Source: Euleptes europaea (taxonomy: Eukaryota > Chordata > Lepidosauria > Squamata > Sphaerodactylidae). From it: 64,000 nucleotides of DNA. Shown piece by piece: positions 10,927-23,000 of this stretch. Both the position numbers and the translations under genes were made by a program. The DNA lies in NCBI RefSeq assembly GCF_029931775.1, contig NC_079328.1:10902501-10966500 (forward strand), in the 5' to 3' direction. The notes under the pieces are model-generated. The model made no database searches. It worked only from the letters and a program-made list of their open reading frames with translations, and had not been told where the DNA came from. Within the stretch, counting starts at the first letter, position 1; every line of letters begins with the position of its first letter.

Positions 10927-11065
10927 TCATATCTGTAATGTCCTTTTAAGTTCAACTGGAAAGGCTGTGATCTCATATCAGCATGTATTAAATAGATCAG
11001 TTGATACATGCCGATATGAGATCACAGCCTTTCCAGTTGAACTTAAAGGGACATTACAGATATGG
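10927..11065. repeat. Near-perfect palindrome (hairpin element)
   Basis: Arms at about 10927-10987 and 11005-11065 are reverse complements with only a few differences around a short AT loop. The shared block includes GTTCAACTGGAAAGGCTGTG. No coding content. Probably a fold-back or MITE-type element; no clear flanking duplication was found. Confidence 0.65.
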
Positions 11066-11084
11066 TAACTAGGGGTGTGCATTT

Positions 11085-12290
11085 GGCTACAGCTGTTTTT
11101 ACCGGTTAAAAAAACGGTAGCAATAAAGGGAGCCAAAAAGCAGATCCCAAATAATGCCAATTTTTTTCCAGCAATATTCAGGGCCACTTTGGGCCTGCTG
11201 CCATTTTTGCCCCACCCCACCCCTCCCCTCCCCTTTCCCACCCCTCCTTACTTACCTGAGTCAGATCTATGCTGCTTGTGGGCTCAGCCCTCCATAGGGT
11301 GTGAGCAGCGTGCATCTGGACGTCTCTGCGTTCAGATCCCTGCTGTGCTGGGCTAGCTGCCAACTCCCGGGTGTCGGATTGCAGCGTTTAGCGGCACTGC
11401 AGAAAGTTGCTGTCAGGACTGGGAGAGTTCAGAGGAGAGTCAGAGAGTCCCGTGTGTCAAAGCCAGAGATCAGAGTCCAGTAACTTGCCAAATCAGAGTC
11501 CAGTTCCGTCTTCCGAGAAAGCCGTTCCAAAGTCCAAGGTCAGGGAGAATCGTTCAGTGCGGGAATCAGTGAGTTGCCAGGTATGCTATCCATTGCTTCC
11601 TCGTCTCTGGGCTGCCCAGCTGTTCCTTTTCTGGTGTGCCAGTTCTGTGTTAGCCCTCATCCTGCGAAGACTCGCCATCCTGCTGCTCCAGCAAATGCCA
11701 GCCGGGCACTATGCATTTTAGCTACCAGCACCTTTCTCTGTCACTGCCTCCACCTGTCAGCCCTTGACCTGCTCTGCTAAGTCAGTAGTTTGAGGGCTCA
11801 CAGTTGGGCTACTGGGTCCAGGCTCCGAGCAGGGTGGGAGTGGTTCTGCCACAACTTCAGACTGTACGTCCTGTGCAGGCTCTGGGGAGCCAACAGCTTG
11901 AGGGCTTCCAAGCTTCTCACAAGGCTGTGCTGAGTCTGATCCCACTTCAGGATGTGAGGCTTGAAGCAGGTCTAGCGGGGCTGAATTCTCCTGGTAGAGT
12001 TCCTCCTCTGAGGACTCATTCCCCAGGGACTGCCCCATGGCACCCGCTACTTGCCCGCTCAGATCTTGCTGGGGAGGTCCAAGCCCAGAGGCAGCATGCA
12101 TCTGAACACACAGGCAACAATAAAGGGAGCTGAAAAAGCAGATCCCGAATAATGCCAAAATTTTCCAGTAATATTTGGGCCACTTTGGGCTTGCCACCAT
12201 TTCCCCCCCCCATTACTTATCTGAGTTAGATGCACATTGTTTGCCGGCTCGGACCTCCACAGGGAAGCCCAAGCCCTCAAACAGGCAGGC
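11085..12290. repeat. Two direct copies of a roughly 180 bp dispersed repeat
   Basis: 11105-11290 and 12119-12290 share AATAAAGGGAGC, AAAAGCAGATCCC, AATAATGCCAA, GGGCCACTTTGGGC and the TTACCTGAGTCAGAT-type block in the same order and orientation. Between them lies about 830 bp with no recognised gene. An acidic minus-strand frame there has no family I know. Confidence 0.5.
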
Positions 12291-12295
12291 ATCTT

Positions 12296-14358
12296 GTTTT
12301 CTGTTGCCCTAGAAGGTCGGACCAGAACCTATTGAAATTAAATCAAAAGTTTTCAGCTAAACATTAGAAAGAGCTTCCTGACACTTAGAGTGGTTCCTCT
12401 GTGGAACAAGCTTCCTCGGTCTGAGTAAAATGTGTAATCTCTGGTTTTCGGATTTCTTGTTCTCCAGGCATCAGTCAAGTTAAGTTCCTTCATGTATTTA
12501 AAAATGTTTTTGGTAGCTTTCCCGAAGCACTACTATGCGATTTCTCCCTGATGATGAACTATCAAATTCTTAAATAGGGTCTCAAAAAAGTTTTCTTTTG
12601 CAGCGCTAGGGGCATAAATGTTTGCCAAGGTGAAACAGACTCCATCGGTGCCATGTACTATTAAAATCTGATATTGACCATCTGAGTCGGCATAATGGTT
12701 TTTAACAGTTAGTATCCTTTCATTAATATAGGTGACCAACCCTCTTTTCTTCTCTTTGGCTGATGCGAAATAGGGAGTCCCAAGACATTTAGTTTGAAGT
12801 ATCTTTTCATGTTCTTTTTTAACATGGGTTTCTTGCAGACAAATAATGTCGATTCCTTGCTTCTTCAAGGTATGGAAAACTTTTTTTCTTTTATTGGGTG
12901 AATTGAAACCGTTAATATTCAGAGATAAAAATTTTAGATGGTCCATACTGGGTCAAAAAGCAGTCTGCAATGCCGAGGCTTGTCCTAGTTTGTCTTCTTC
13001 TGTTGTTTTCTTATTTTTCCGTGGATCTTGTTTTTCAGGCGGACGTTTTTTGTCCTTCTGACTTGGGGGTAAACTGCTTGAGTCTTCTCCTGGTTCGTCT
13101 TCGTGATCCTTGGAAGGAAATTCTGTGGATGTTTTGAGTTCCTCAAGTAGTAGTTCTGCTTGTTGCTGGCAATGAAATTTCTAATGAGTACGGAATCAGC
13201 CACCTGAACCTGATTTGTCTTTTAATCAGTTTTTGTTTTAAATCGTTATATTCTTTTCTTTTGGCCAAGACACTACCAGGGAGATCGGATAGTATTTGTT
13301 TGGAGTTTCCTTCCCAAACTAATGGGTTGTCTCTTTGTGTTCTCAACAGCAAATCCCTGGTTCTTTTGTGAACAAATCTCACCAGTATGTCCCTTGGTTT
13401 GTGATATCTTTTGGCGTAAGCCGAATTTATTCTGTAGCAATATTCAAGTTCAGTATCGTCTTCTCCAAATTCGTAATGTTCATGAAGAAATGCTTTAATG
13501 TCTGATTCTAGACCTGTTTTTCCAAATTGTTCAGGAATCCCACAGAATTTAATGTTCTTATCTCTAAGTTTGACTTCATGGGCATCTGACTTAACAGACA
13601 GGTCTTGAATTGTTTTGGAGTGTTCCTGTAGTTCGGAGGTGTGTTGACCCACTGTTGTCTCTGTCAACTCTTGCTTCTGCTTGATTTTAATTATTTCTTG
13701 AGAGTTGAATTCAAGTTTTTCTTCGACCTTAGCAATACTTTGAAGAACTCTTTGTTCAGATTGTTGTATTGACTCTTGAATTGTTTTCTGTAAGGAAGTT
13801 TTCAAATCAAGTATCATCTCTTGAGTACATGAAAAGAAATCTTGGCTTTCTTTTGCCATGACCGGACTTTCTGGAGGAGGCACTTCTGTTTTGGATTTAA
13901 ATTTCCCAACGTCTATCTCTTGTTCTTCTTCAGAATTGTCAAAGTCTTCTAGTTGGTTTTTTACGTTGCTTTCCTTTTATTTTCTGAGAAGACTGATGTG
14001 CAAAGCTGGCTCGCCTTCCTTGAAGGTTTTAAAGCAGAAGCTAGATGGCCATCTGTCGGCAAGGCTGATTCTGTGACCTTAGGCAGATCATGAGAGGGAT
14101 GGCAGGGAGGGTTGTCTCAGTGTTTGGGTCTTGTGGCCCTTTCTTACACGCCCAGGATAATGCCGGTTGCTACTTTGGAATCAGAAAGCAATTTTCTTCC
14201 AGGCCAGTGTGCCCAGGGATCCTGGAGGGTTTTTTTGGCCACCTTCTGGGCATGGAGTAAGGGTCACTGGGGAGTGGGGAGAGGTAGTTGTGAAGTTCCT
14301 GCATTGTGCAGGTTGGACTGGATGACCTTGGTGGCCCCTTTTAACTATGATTCTATCT
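12296..14358 (+). mobile_element. CR1-type LINE 3' end, split by an L1 insertion
   Basis: 12296-12422 carries the last RT-coding part (TGTTGCCCTAGAAGGTCGGA to CTGTGGAACAAGCTTCCTCG). 13991-14358 continues with AAGCAGAAGCTAGATGGCCA and the CR1 3' untranslated region up to GATTCTAT. Both halves match the uninterrupted copy at 50694-51190. The break falls in the segment coding for NRLPREVVG. A few dozen CR1 bases are missing at the junction. Confidence 0.8.
12423..13990 (-). mobile_element. L1-type LINE fragment: ORF1 plus start of ORF2
   Basis: Minus-strand ORF1 (13143-13883, open further upstream) has a coiled-coil segment, then an RNA-binding part with KNIKFCGIPE, RPRDILVRF-like HKPRDILVRF and the L1 ORF1 C-terminus. 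Downstream, ORF2 opens with the apurinic-type endonuclease (12533-12946): FLSLNINGFNSPNKR, ICLQETH, GLVTYINE. L1 reading continues to about 12425 (DAWRTRNP, TFYSD). The reverse transcriptase and 3' end are absent. Ordinary L1 copies lose their 5' end, so a retained 5' half is unusual. Confidence 0.85.
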
Positions 14359-14369
14359 GAACAACTCTG

Positions 14370-14560
14370 CATTCTTCTTGCGGGCTCAGACCTTCCCAGG
14401 GCGGTCTGAGCCAGCAAGCAGCATGCAGCTGAATGCCTCTGCATTCAGATCCCTGCTGCCTTCAGGCTTGGCCTTCCCCAGGGCGGTCCGAGCCTGCAAG
14501 CGGCATGCATCTGAATGCCTCTGCGTTCAGATCCCTGCTGCATGCCGGCTTGGACCTTCT
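14370..14560 (+). repeat. Short tandem repeat of a roughly 80 bp unit
   Basis: Two consecutive units share GAATGCCTCTGC, TTCAGATCCCTGCTGC and CAGGGCGGTC. The same motifs occur near 11300-11345 and 12240-12290, so the units belong to the same dispersed family as 11085-12290. Confidence 0.55.
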
Positions 14561-14564
14561 CCAG

Positions 14565-14660
14565 CTTGTAAACTTTTTAAAAATAGAATTGCCATATTGA
14601 AGTGGTATTTGGTATCTATATTGATATTGTTATTTGCTGTATTTGGCTTGTAAATTTTTG
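14565..14660 (+). repeat. Interspersed repeat copy, inverted partner of 5030-5135
   Basis: CCAGCTTGTAAAC followed by AAAATAGAATTGCCATATTG is the reverse complement of the copy at 5087-5131. The sequence after it is AT-rich with an AATAAA near 14907 and no open frame. Confidence 0.5.
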
Positions 14661-16820
14661 ATAGTGCTACTATTTGTTGCCATTTTAGAATTGTGGACAG
14701 ATTATGTTACAACCTTGTACTTTTGTAATTACAATATTTTTTGTATTTTGGGGTGTGTGCAAACAAATGAACACTAAAGTCCCTTTTCTGTTAAAAACCC
14801 CCTCTGTAAATTAATCTACGTGGATATATAATGTTGTGTGTGTGTATATATTACACATACACAATTACTGAGAGTTCTTGGCTGATTTTTTATTTTAAGC
14901 CTGAAATAAAAAGAGGTTTGAGAAAGTTGTTGAGTTTTGTCGTTTTCTGAATGCTACCCTAGGTGCCTGAAAACTGGGAAGTTAGGTATTGTGTGTGATC
15001 AGGTCAGCAGAGTGTGCAACGTCAAGACTTTAAGGATGTTTTCATTTCTGCACCTGTAAAACGGGGAGGACGAGCACCCTTGCCAGAAGCAGAGGGGAAC
15101 TCCAGCACTTGTGGATGCAACGTCACCCTGTCTTTCCTACAGTATTCTGTGGGTGTCTCACAAAAATATTAACTCAGTACATCACCAGGGAGGATTAACA
15201 TTCACAGAATGGTCTAGAAGCAGGTTGCGCTGTGGTGTTGATGAGCCGGTGCCTGGATGGCATAAACACAGCCGCCCTACATATGCCACAAACAAGGAAT
15301 ATCATTTTGAACAGGAATAAAGAGTACCAAAACATCCCTAAGGGTCTGCCATGTCTGGGCCTGTGCCATCTAGTACTGTGAAGAGCCTCCCTGCCCTCTG
15401 AAACTGCATGAACCTACCGATTGCTAGCTCCAGTTCACTGCCCAAGCGGCCATGAAGGAGAGGTTGATGGGTGTGGTTTGTTCTTGTCGTCGCTTCTCAG
15501 ACTCACACGACTGTTGTCTGGGTCCATGCTAGCAGCAGAGATGCAACCTCAGGAGTTTGCACTGGGCCTGTTGGGGTGGCACGAGAGGAGGTGTGCACAC
15601 CTGGGCCACTACGACATGGGTTCAAGGTGGGCCTCCACTTTGCCTTAGACCCAGCTGGGAAAGCAAGAGGCCTCGGTTGTACTTTGAGCAAGTACTGCAG
15701 GCAGAATTTGGGTTTTCTACTATCCCTGTCTTCTCTCCTCCCCATCTGCAGCATCCTGCCCTCTAGCCTCCTTGGTCCCCTGAAACAAATACTTAAAGAT
15801 GTACAAGACCTTGATTACAGTCCAGTAGCACCTTATTGACCTACAAGATTTTCAGGGTATAAGCTTTTGAGAACTAAATCACCCTTTGTCAGAGTCTTGA
15901 AAGCTTACACCCTGAAAATCTTGTTGGTCTCTAACATGCTACTGGATTAGGATCTAACTCTTCTACTACCTCTTCTATGTGGTTATGCTCTGCAGCAATC
16001 TTAAAGATGTACTGATTGAGAGACCCATCTGGGTTCAACAGCACCTTCATGGCATTATGGAGAAAACCCAGCAATGATACATAGGTGTAACAGAAGAGTA
16101 AAACCAGAGGTGCTGCCTAGAAAACAAGCACAATGGATTTCTTTGGTGGGTCTGCCCTCTCACAATGAAACTGGCTTGGAAGCACCAGGTTAAACATTAG
16201 CCCACCGCTGCTCTTCCGAAGGATCCAGCTGTCCTTCCCCGCATTAGTCTGGCAGAATTCCTTGTGCACACATTTGTCCATATAATTTATGTGTGACTCA
16301 TCTGCTAAAACATTCAGAGAGCTCTTAGCCCACCTCTGAGAGAATTTGATTTGAATTCGATGGGAGTTCTCACCGAGCTCTGTCTAGACTGTGCCCCTCC
16401 AGAATCCAGGTAAGGTGCCACAACCGAATGTCCCTTCAATAAAAAAATATTTCCTGCATGCAGAAAGCCAGTGGGTCTAAAGCTATGCTTGAACTACTCT
16501 TGGTATGCCAATCAATTTTCTGCCTATAATTTGGCTGCTGCCCAGTGTCCCATGAAGCCAAGGGTACGGTTCTGTAGGTGGCAGCTGATATTTTAACTTC
16601 AGTTTAGAATCATTATGAGTAATGTCAGCCATCTCCCAGCCAGTTTGGAGTCCACCCTCCAAAGCATCCATTTTCCCCAAGGGAACTGATCTCTGTAGTT
16701 TGGAGAAGAGGTGGAATTCTGGGGGATCTCCAGGTCCTCCCTGGAGGATGGCATCCTGAAGCCTAGCCCCGCTGCTGCTCACCAAAGATTATAACAACAC
16801 ATCTGACCAGCATTAGTGCA
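14661..16820. other. Intergenic stretch downstream of IK, no gene recognised
   Basis: Contains the Penelope-like palindrome at 15822-15945 and a degraded AGGGTTGCCA-family piece near 16640-16770. Otherwise no splice-flanked or homologous frame is visible. WDR55, the neighbour expected here from human synteny, was not recognised. Confidence 0.4.
15822..15945. mobile_element. Penelope-like terminal fragment, palindromic
   Basis: Arms CCAGTAGCACC... and ...ATGCTACTGG are inverted around a centre that includes TTTGTCAGA and TAAGCTTTTGAGA. On the minus strand this gives CTGACAA ... CAAAAGC, a decayed hammerhead-type core (CTGANGA ... GAAA) as known in Penelope-like element termini. Related copies are at 30050-30186, 38590-38745 and 54976-55187. 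Confidence 0.5.
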
Positions 16821-16823
16821 AGT

Positions 16824-16829
16824 TTTATT
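16824..16829 (-). promoter_or_regulatory. Putative IK polyadenylation signal
   Basis: AATAAA on the minus strand lies 250 bp past the IK stop codon, a normal distance for a 3' end. Confidence 0.6.
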
Positions 16830-17078
16830 GATTCTACAAGGATTACAAAGCCACAGAACCCAAACTGTGGTCTCTGACGAAACAGGAAGTGGCAGCCAAG
16901 CCAAGAGATTGAAGGGCGGCATTCCCCCTCCTGCCAAAGGGCCTGCTCAGTCCTCAGAGCAGGGAACGTTCCAGCAGGGAGGAAGGACAGGGAGGAACAA
17001 ACTCTCCCTCAAGGCCACATGTCCAGTATAGCCAAGCTTCACGAACACAGCAAGAAGGGCCAGGTGCTCAAGGGATCT

Positions 17079-20000
17079 TCAGTATTTTGGTCTCTTCACC
17101 TCAACCCTGGAAGGAGAGACATTGATGAGGCATGAAAGAGCAAATCCTGGCAGCGGAAATAGGCCAAAGCAGTGCAACGAACAGCAAGAGCAACAAACCC
17201 TCCTCCCCAAGATGAGACAGCCACAGGAGCTTTGCCCACAAGGCCGCCAGCTCCCAACTGCAACAACAGAATTAAAAAAATCTACTAACCCATCGGCCTC
17301 CATCTTCTTCCTCTTCTCGATGATCTAAGAAAGAGAGGATTGTTACTGCTTGGCAGAACCAGCACTGCCGCCTCATACAGGAAGCTGCCCCAGATCAGCA
17401 GAGCACACTGATCTCAAGCAGCATTCATCCTGCATTGCATGGGGAAGAAATGGCCCACTCAGCTGTGTCTTCCTTGACCAGCATCTTCAACTCCAGACTC
17501 AGACAACGAGACAGAAGACAGGGACAACACTCGGACACCAAATCACAGCCTTGGAGGTGTGTGAAGAACAGCTGGCAGCACAGCTTACGGATTCACATCT
17601 GAGTATCCCAGACAGACAGCTGAGTTCCTCAAGGAATCCTACAACATGACTCTGGGAGATTTCTGCAAAACTCCAGATAGGGAAATGGGGGGGGTTCACC
17701 GAGGGGCTCAAAAAATACTCACAGCACTGATCTTCTTCCACTGCCGATCCAGCTCAGCCTTGTCGTTGGTCTCCTTGAAACGGCGCGTCTTACGGCCTTC
17801 GGACATCTTGATTCCGTACTGGAACGCCGCTCTGGAGTCAGAGGGATACGGATGAAAAAGTGGGACAGAGAGCAGCCTGGGGCAACCAGCCTGCCGCCAA
17901 ACAGACCACAGCAGAGGGTTCCACATTCACCTCGATTCCCCTTAAAAGGGTCCCAAGCACAGAAGCCACACTGAGCCACTCTGCTCCACACCCACCACCA
18001 GGAAAATCTCCACCGCTTACTTGGGCAGAGCCTCTTTGTTGTTCATGTATTCACTGTACTCCTCTTGGGTATCAAAGTCCCAGCGGCCAAGGGGTCCCTT
18101 TTTGTTGCCCTTTAGAAGGGAGGGGAGAGAAAACAGGCTGGTTTACACATGCAGTAGCACCAGATGCTGGAAAAGACTGTATCATGTCATCATGCTCTGT
18201 GTGTGGGGGGAATACAAATCTTACAAACCCCCATACAAATTTGTTCTCTCGCAAACACACATACGATTGCTGTGCTATTTTTCTGCTTGCAGTGAGTTTT
18301 AGTTGAGGAGCATTAAAAGAAAGAGGTGTGAATGGCAGCCCACTGCAGTAAAAAAATCACCCTCCAACCAGAGCTAGCACTCCAGGCTCCAGAGGAAACC
18401 ACGTTATCCAGCTCCACAGGAGATACTAGATATCTGTGTCCGGTACTAGCATTCCATCCAGAGCTGCAAACAACTAATAACACACCTGATCCATTTTACT
18501 GTAGTCGACTTCTTCGTCACTGTCCACGGCCATGTCATCCATTCTGGGGAAGAAAGAGACAATAAGCTCTGACTTATCCTTGCAGCCTCGGCAACACCGT
18601 CCAGTATTTCCCCAAGGCTCAGATCTTTGGGTTCAATACAGTCAGCCTAAACCTGCAAGAACTGGGAACTCATTCAAGAACGACTTGTGGTACCAGATGT
18701 AATAAAGGTCTCACTAATCAGACCCTGTCTCTGAACTCCACTGGACAGCAGCTGCCAAAGAAGCGACTCAAACTTTGTTGCTGGAGTTTGGGGATCATTT
18801 CAAGGCTCACAAGAGCTCCCGGCCTCCTTTCAAGCAGTGATGAAAGCAGAGTTTCTCTGTTTTATACCTGGCCAATTTACTCAAGGTTGAGCAGCAAAGG
18901 TAAGTGCTATTATTGCAAAAATAATAATCGCATACTCTCTATTGATACTTATTAGTGATCTTCATTATGCCATTCTTCATCATAAATTACTTTGAGAGCT
19001 CCCCCACAGATGAAAAGTGGCTGTTAAATTTATAAATAAGCAAAAGGAAAGAGGGCTGAACCAAAACCAAAATAGAGACAAAATGCAGCAAACTGGTGCA
19101 AAGGAAAAAATTGTTTAATAGTTAAGTTGCCCCTACGTGTTTCATATACGCTTCTTCAGGAGGATCATTTTTACTCCGTCTCGAGCAAGCTCGGGACATT
19201 GGAGTGAAGAACGATCCCCCCGAAGAAGCATATGTGAAACGTGCAGAGGAAACTTAAAACTTTATAAATAAACAAGGTCAGGAAGTTGTTCATAATGCAG
19301 CACCTTTCACCTAAACTGCTCAGCTTGTATGACCCTAAAAAACTACATAGGTCAGAGGTGAAACTACAACTCCTGACACGGAAACCTCCAAGAGTAAAAT
19401 ACAACTGTTCTCTTTCTGGTTGCGGCAATCCCTGGTGAATCAGGCCCACCAGTAACTTTTGCAGCGAAAGCAGCTTAGGCCTGCTCCTCTCCACATTCTA
19501 CATGGAGCCACAAAGGTATCACCTTCAAATTACCCTTCGTGTGCAAGCCAAAATGCCAGAAGCAGCTTCTACAGAGAAAACACAATTTTGGGATTTGTCG
19601 TAAAGTTAACGTTCACGTTCTAAGTAAATATTTCTTAGTTCCTCACTGCTGCTCTGGCACAAGGACAAACACACATCTCAGTTTACCCCACTGTATGAGG
19701 TTATGATTTTAAGTTACTGTTTAGATATTTGGGAAGTGTCACACAGTAGCAGAGCCCCTGAAGAAAAAGCATGGGGGGAAATTCAAGACTTGGAGCTCTG
19801 GCACAGATCTCAAATTCAAATAGGGCCACAATAATTATTTCTGTGGGACAGCCACAAACTCTCCCTGGCAACAGGAGAGAGCATTTGGGTCTAGTGGTGC
19901 AGTGGAAGTAACCAAGTTCCATTTTGATTTGGTCTACCAGCCACACCAAGGAGAGAAGCAAAGACTTCCAGACGCAAGGGAGCTTGAAGCCGGAATGATG

Positions 20001-23000
20001 AGACAGAGAGCGTGCCAGCAAAGGGGCAGCCACTTCTCTCTCAACCATATACCACCCAGCACATTCTGCATAGGGGTGCATCAGTGGCTGCCAATCATTC
20101 CCACACTGCCAGCCAAAAAAGAATCCTTAAAACAGCCCACCGGGCAAAGCAAGCAGGCATCTTGTTGAGATCCAGGTAGTCTCCTGCCCCCCCTGAAATA
20201 ATACAGCTTCCTTACGTTGCAGGGTAACATTCAGCGTAGCTGTTGGACATCCCGAAGAAGTCACCCAGCTGCTTTTTGTCTTCTGGCTTTTTTATTGTGT
20301 CAGATGTTAAGGAACAAGCAGTTGGGGCCAACTCCACAAATCAGAGCGTGCATGACAACAGGAAGGAGGAAGCTGCTCCCGAAAAGGAAATGGACAATGC
20401 AGGTGTGTGTGTATGTGTGTGTGTGGGGGGGCGGGGCGGGAATAGATGGGCTCTTTCCACCCTGTTGCTCCAGACCCTTCCCTCTTCCGTTTCCTACCCA
20501 ACAATCCCTCCCCCAAGCTGTTGCTTCTTCCCCAGTGACGGCAGTGAAAGGTACAAGAAGAAGAAGGAGTTGGTTTTTATATGCCAACTTTCTCTACCAC
20601 TTAAGGAAGAAGCAAACCGGCTTACAGTCACCTTCCCTTTCACTCCCCACAACAGACACCCTGTTAGGTGGGACTGACTCTAAAAGAGCTGCGACTAGCC
20701 CAAGGTCACCCAGCTGGCTTTATGTGGAGGAGTGAGGAAACCAACTCGGTTCGCCAGATTAGAGTCCACCGCTGCAAACCACTACATCACGCTGGTACCG
20801 AAGGGGAAACAGCTAGTTTGGTGTTATGGTTAGACTGTCGGACAAAGACCTGAGAGACCCAGATGTGAATCCCCATTCTGCCATGGAAACTCACTAAGTG
20901 ACCTTGGACCAGCAGCCTAACCTACCTCACAGGGTTGTTGTGAGGATAAAATGGAGAGGAGAATGATGAATGATGGGGGGAAAGGCAGGCTATAAATAAA
21001 ATAAAGGCCAGCTGCTGGCTCCCCCAAAACCCCATTTAATTCACGCGAAAGGATATGATTCGGCCCCGTCCCAGCCGCCGGCACCAGCAAACTTCTCGTT
21101 GATTGATTTAATCAGTTCCTTGGCTGAACCTGGTCCTAGAAACAGAGGAAGACACCGAAGCAGGAGAGATTATTCCAACACAGTCACAATTCTACCCTCC
21201 CAAATGCCATACTCAAAAGAAACGGCTGTTACTCCACTGTCCTGGTATACCCCCCGAAAGACACTAAGATCGACCGATGAGAATCTGCTGGTGGTCCCTG
21301 GCCCTAAGAGCGTCGGCTGTCCTCAACTAGAGCCAGGGCTTTCTTGGCCCTGGCTCTGGCCTGGGGGAATGCTCTGCTGAGTAACATCAGGGCCCTGTGA
21401 GACCTTAAAGAGTCCCGCAGGGCCTGTAAGACAGAGCTTTTCCACCAGGCCTACAACTGAGTAATGCCGCTGATACCATCATTACTGGCCTCCCCCCCTT
21501 CCAACGTGAGTGGAAGGGATGCTACCTGTACGGTGCCCACAGCTTAGTAATTTGCACGCCATCTTTGCTATGGGGTTTGTTATGGGATCTGAGGATTTTA
21601 TTGTTGTTTTTATTGTTTAATTTAACTGTACGTTATGTTTTAATGATGTTACCTGCCCTGAGCCAGCTTGCTGGGGAGGGTGGGATACAAATTTGAAAAA
21701 TAAATAAAATAAAAAAGTCCCAATCACAAATAATCACAGGAGGCTACTCAGAATGACTGCTGAGGGCCTCTGATGCGCAACAAAAACAGCAGTAACTGAG
21801 CGACTCACAACATAAGGAGGCACGCCGAGGCCAGCTGTCAAATGCAGCACAGAAACAACAATTTTATGGCACTTGGAAGACTAATAAATTTATTGTGGTC
21901 TAAGCTTTTGTGAGCCAAGCCAAAGGTCAGTACCCCCTAACCATTCTCCTCAATGCAGACCCAAAGCAGCTCACACGGTCTCCTTCATTTTATCCTCACA
22001 ACAACCCTGTGAGGGAGGTTAGACTAAGTGTGTGTGACAGGCCCAAGGTCACCCAGCAAGCTTACATGGCAGAGTGGGGATTCGAACCCGGGTCTTCCAG
22101 ATCCTAAGCCAACCCGCTAGACACTTCATCGAATGATTCCATCAGCCAGCAGAGATATGCCACAATATGTTAGGCAGTCCCTTAAAGTGCCACATAGCCC
22201 AACTGCCATTTTGGCTCCAGCCGACTCACACAATTAGTCTGGAATAAATCAGAGTTACTGATTTTAAGCGGTACTCGAAGACAGCCCTTTAACAGCACAA
22301 ACGGCTGAACAGGTCTGCTGAGATAACGCGAATGCTTATCTTCCTGCTGGGGCCAGCACCAGGGACAAAGGGGGATGTCCAGATCCACGCTGGACTGGCT
22401 AGTCCTAGCAGCCACAAGCTTTAGCAGTATTATGCTTAACATTCACAACACTGCAGGGTTCCGAATTAAACCTAGCCCCCATTGCAAGCCTATGAAACAC
22501 ACCTTGTACGATCAGCAATAAGCCCACGTACCTCAGCCCACTTTAAACCAAGCATTAAAAAAGAGGAACTTACCTTTATCGATATCAATCGGCTGAAAGG
22601 AGAAAGGAAAGAATTCGTTATTGCGAGAGGCCAACAAAGGGAGCGACTTGAGCATCAAGATCTTATATTAGGAAGAAGGGCAAAAAGGAAGGGATGGATC
22701 TGTTAAGAATTTCTGCCTCTTCGTTGCACTGCCATGCTTTGACTGAATATACCACCCACCTCTCTGCACCCTCTTGCTCTCCACTGGGAATTCTACACCA
22801 GCGACATCCAATCTGGAAGATACTCATAGCCTCAGCTATGGCCCCAAGAATATTTTAAACCTGGTATATCACACCAAGCCCCCCGCCGATGTTATCCCAG
22901 CCAAGGAACTACTCCCAGCTTGCCCCACTGGCTTTCAAATCCTCAAACAGACATGGCACCCTGGATGGAATGAACATTCACTTGCCTCATCATCAGCTTT

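Larger units (their letters stand above)
20297..21056 (-). other. U12-type AT-AC intron (IK intron 14)
   Basis: The intron begins ATATCCTTT, the minor-spliceosome 5' site. It has TTCCTTAAC (20306-20314, minus strand), an exact U12 branch-site match, about 10 nt before the end, and ends AC. The reading frame joins only with these borders: GAA TC|A ATA AAA AAG gives ESIKK, against ESLKK in human. A SINE (20552-20795) lies within it. Confidence 0.9.

Noticed and set aside
11757-12200. 147-codon acidic minus-strand frame
   Set aside because: Lies between two copies of a dispersed repeat, with no domain and no splice sites. More likely repeat-derived.
14600-14930. 3' UTR of the left-edge gene ending at AATAAA near 14907
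   Set aside because: Part of it is the dispersed repeat shared with 5030-5135, and no coding exon precedes it.
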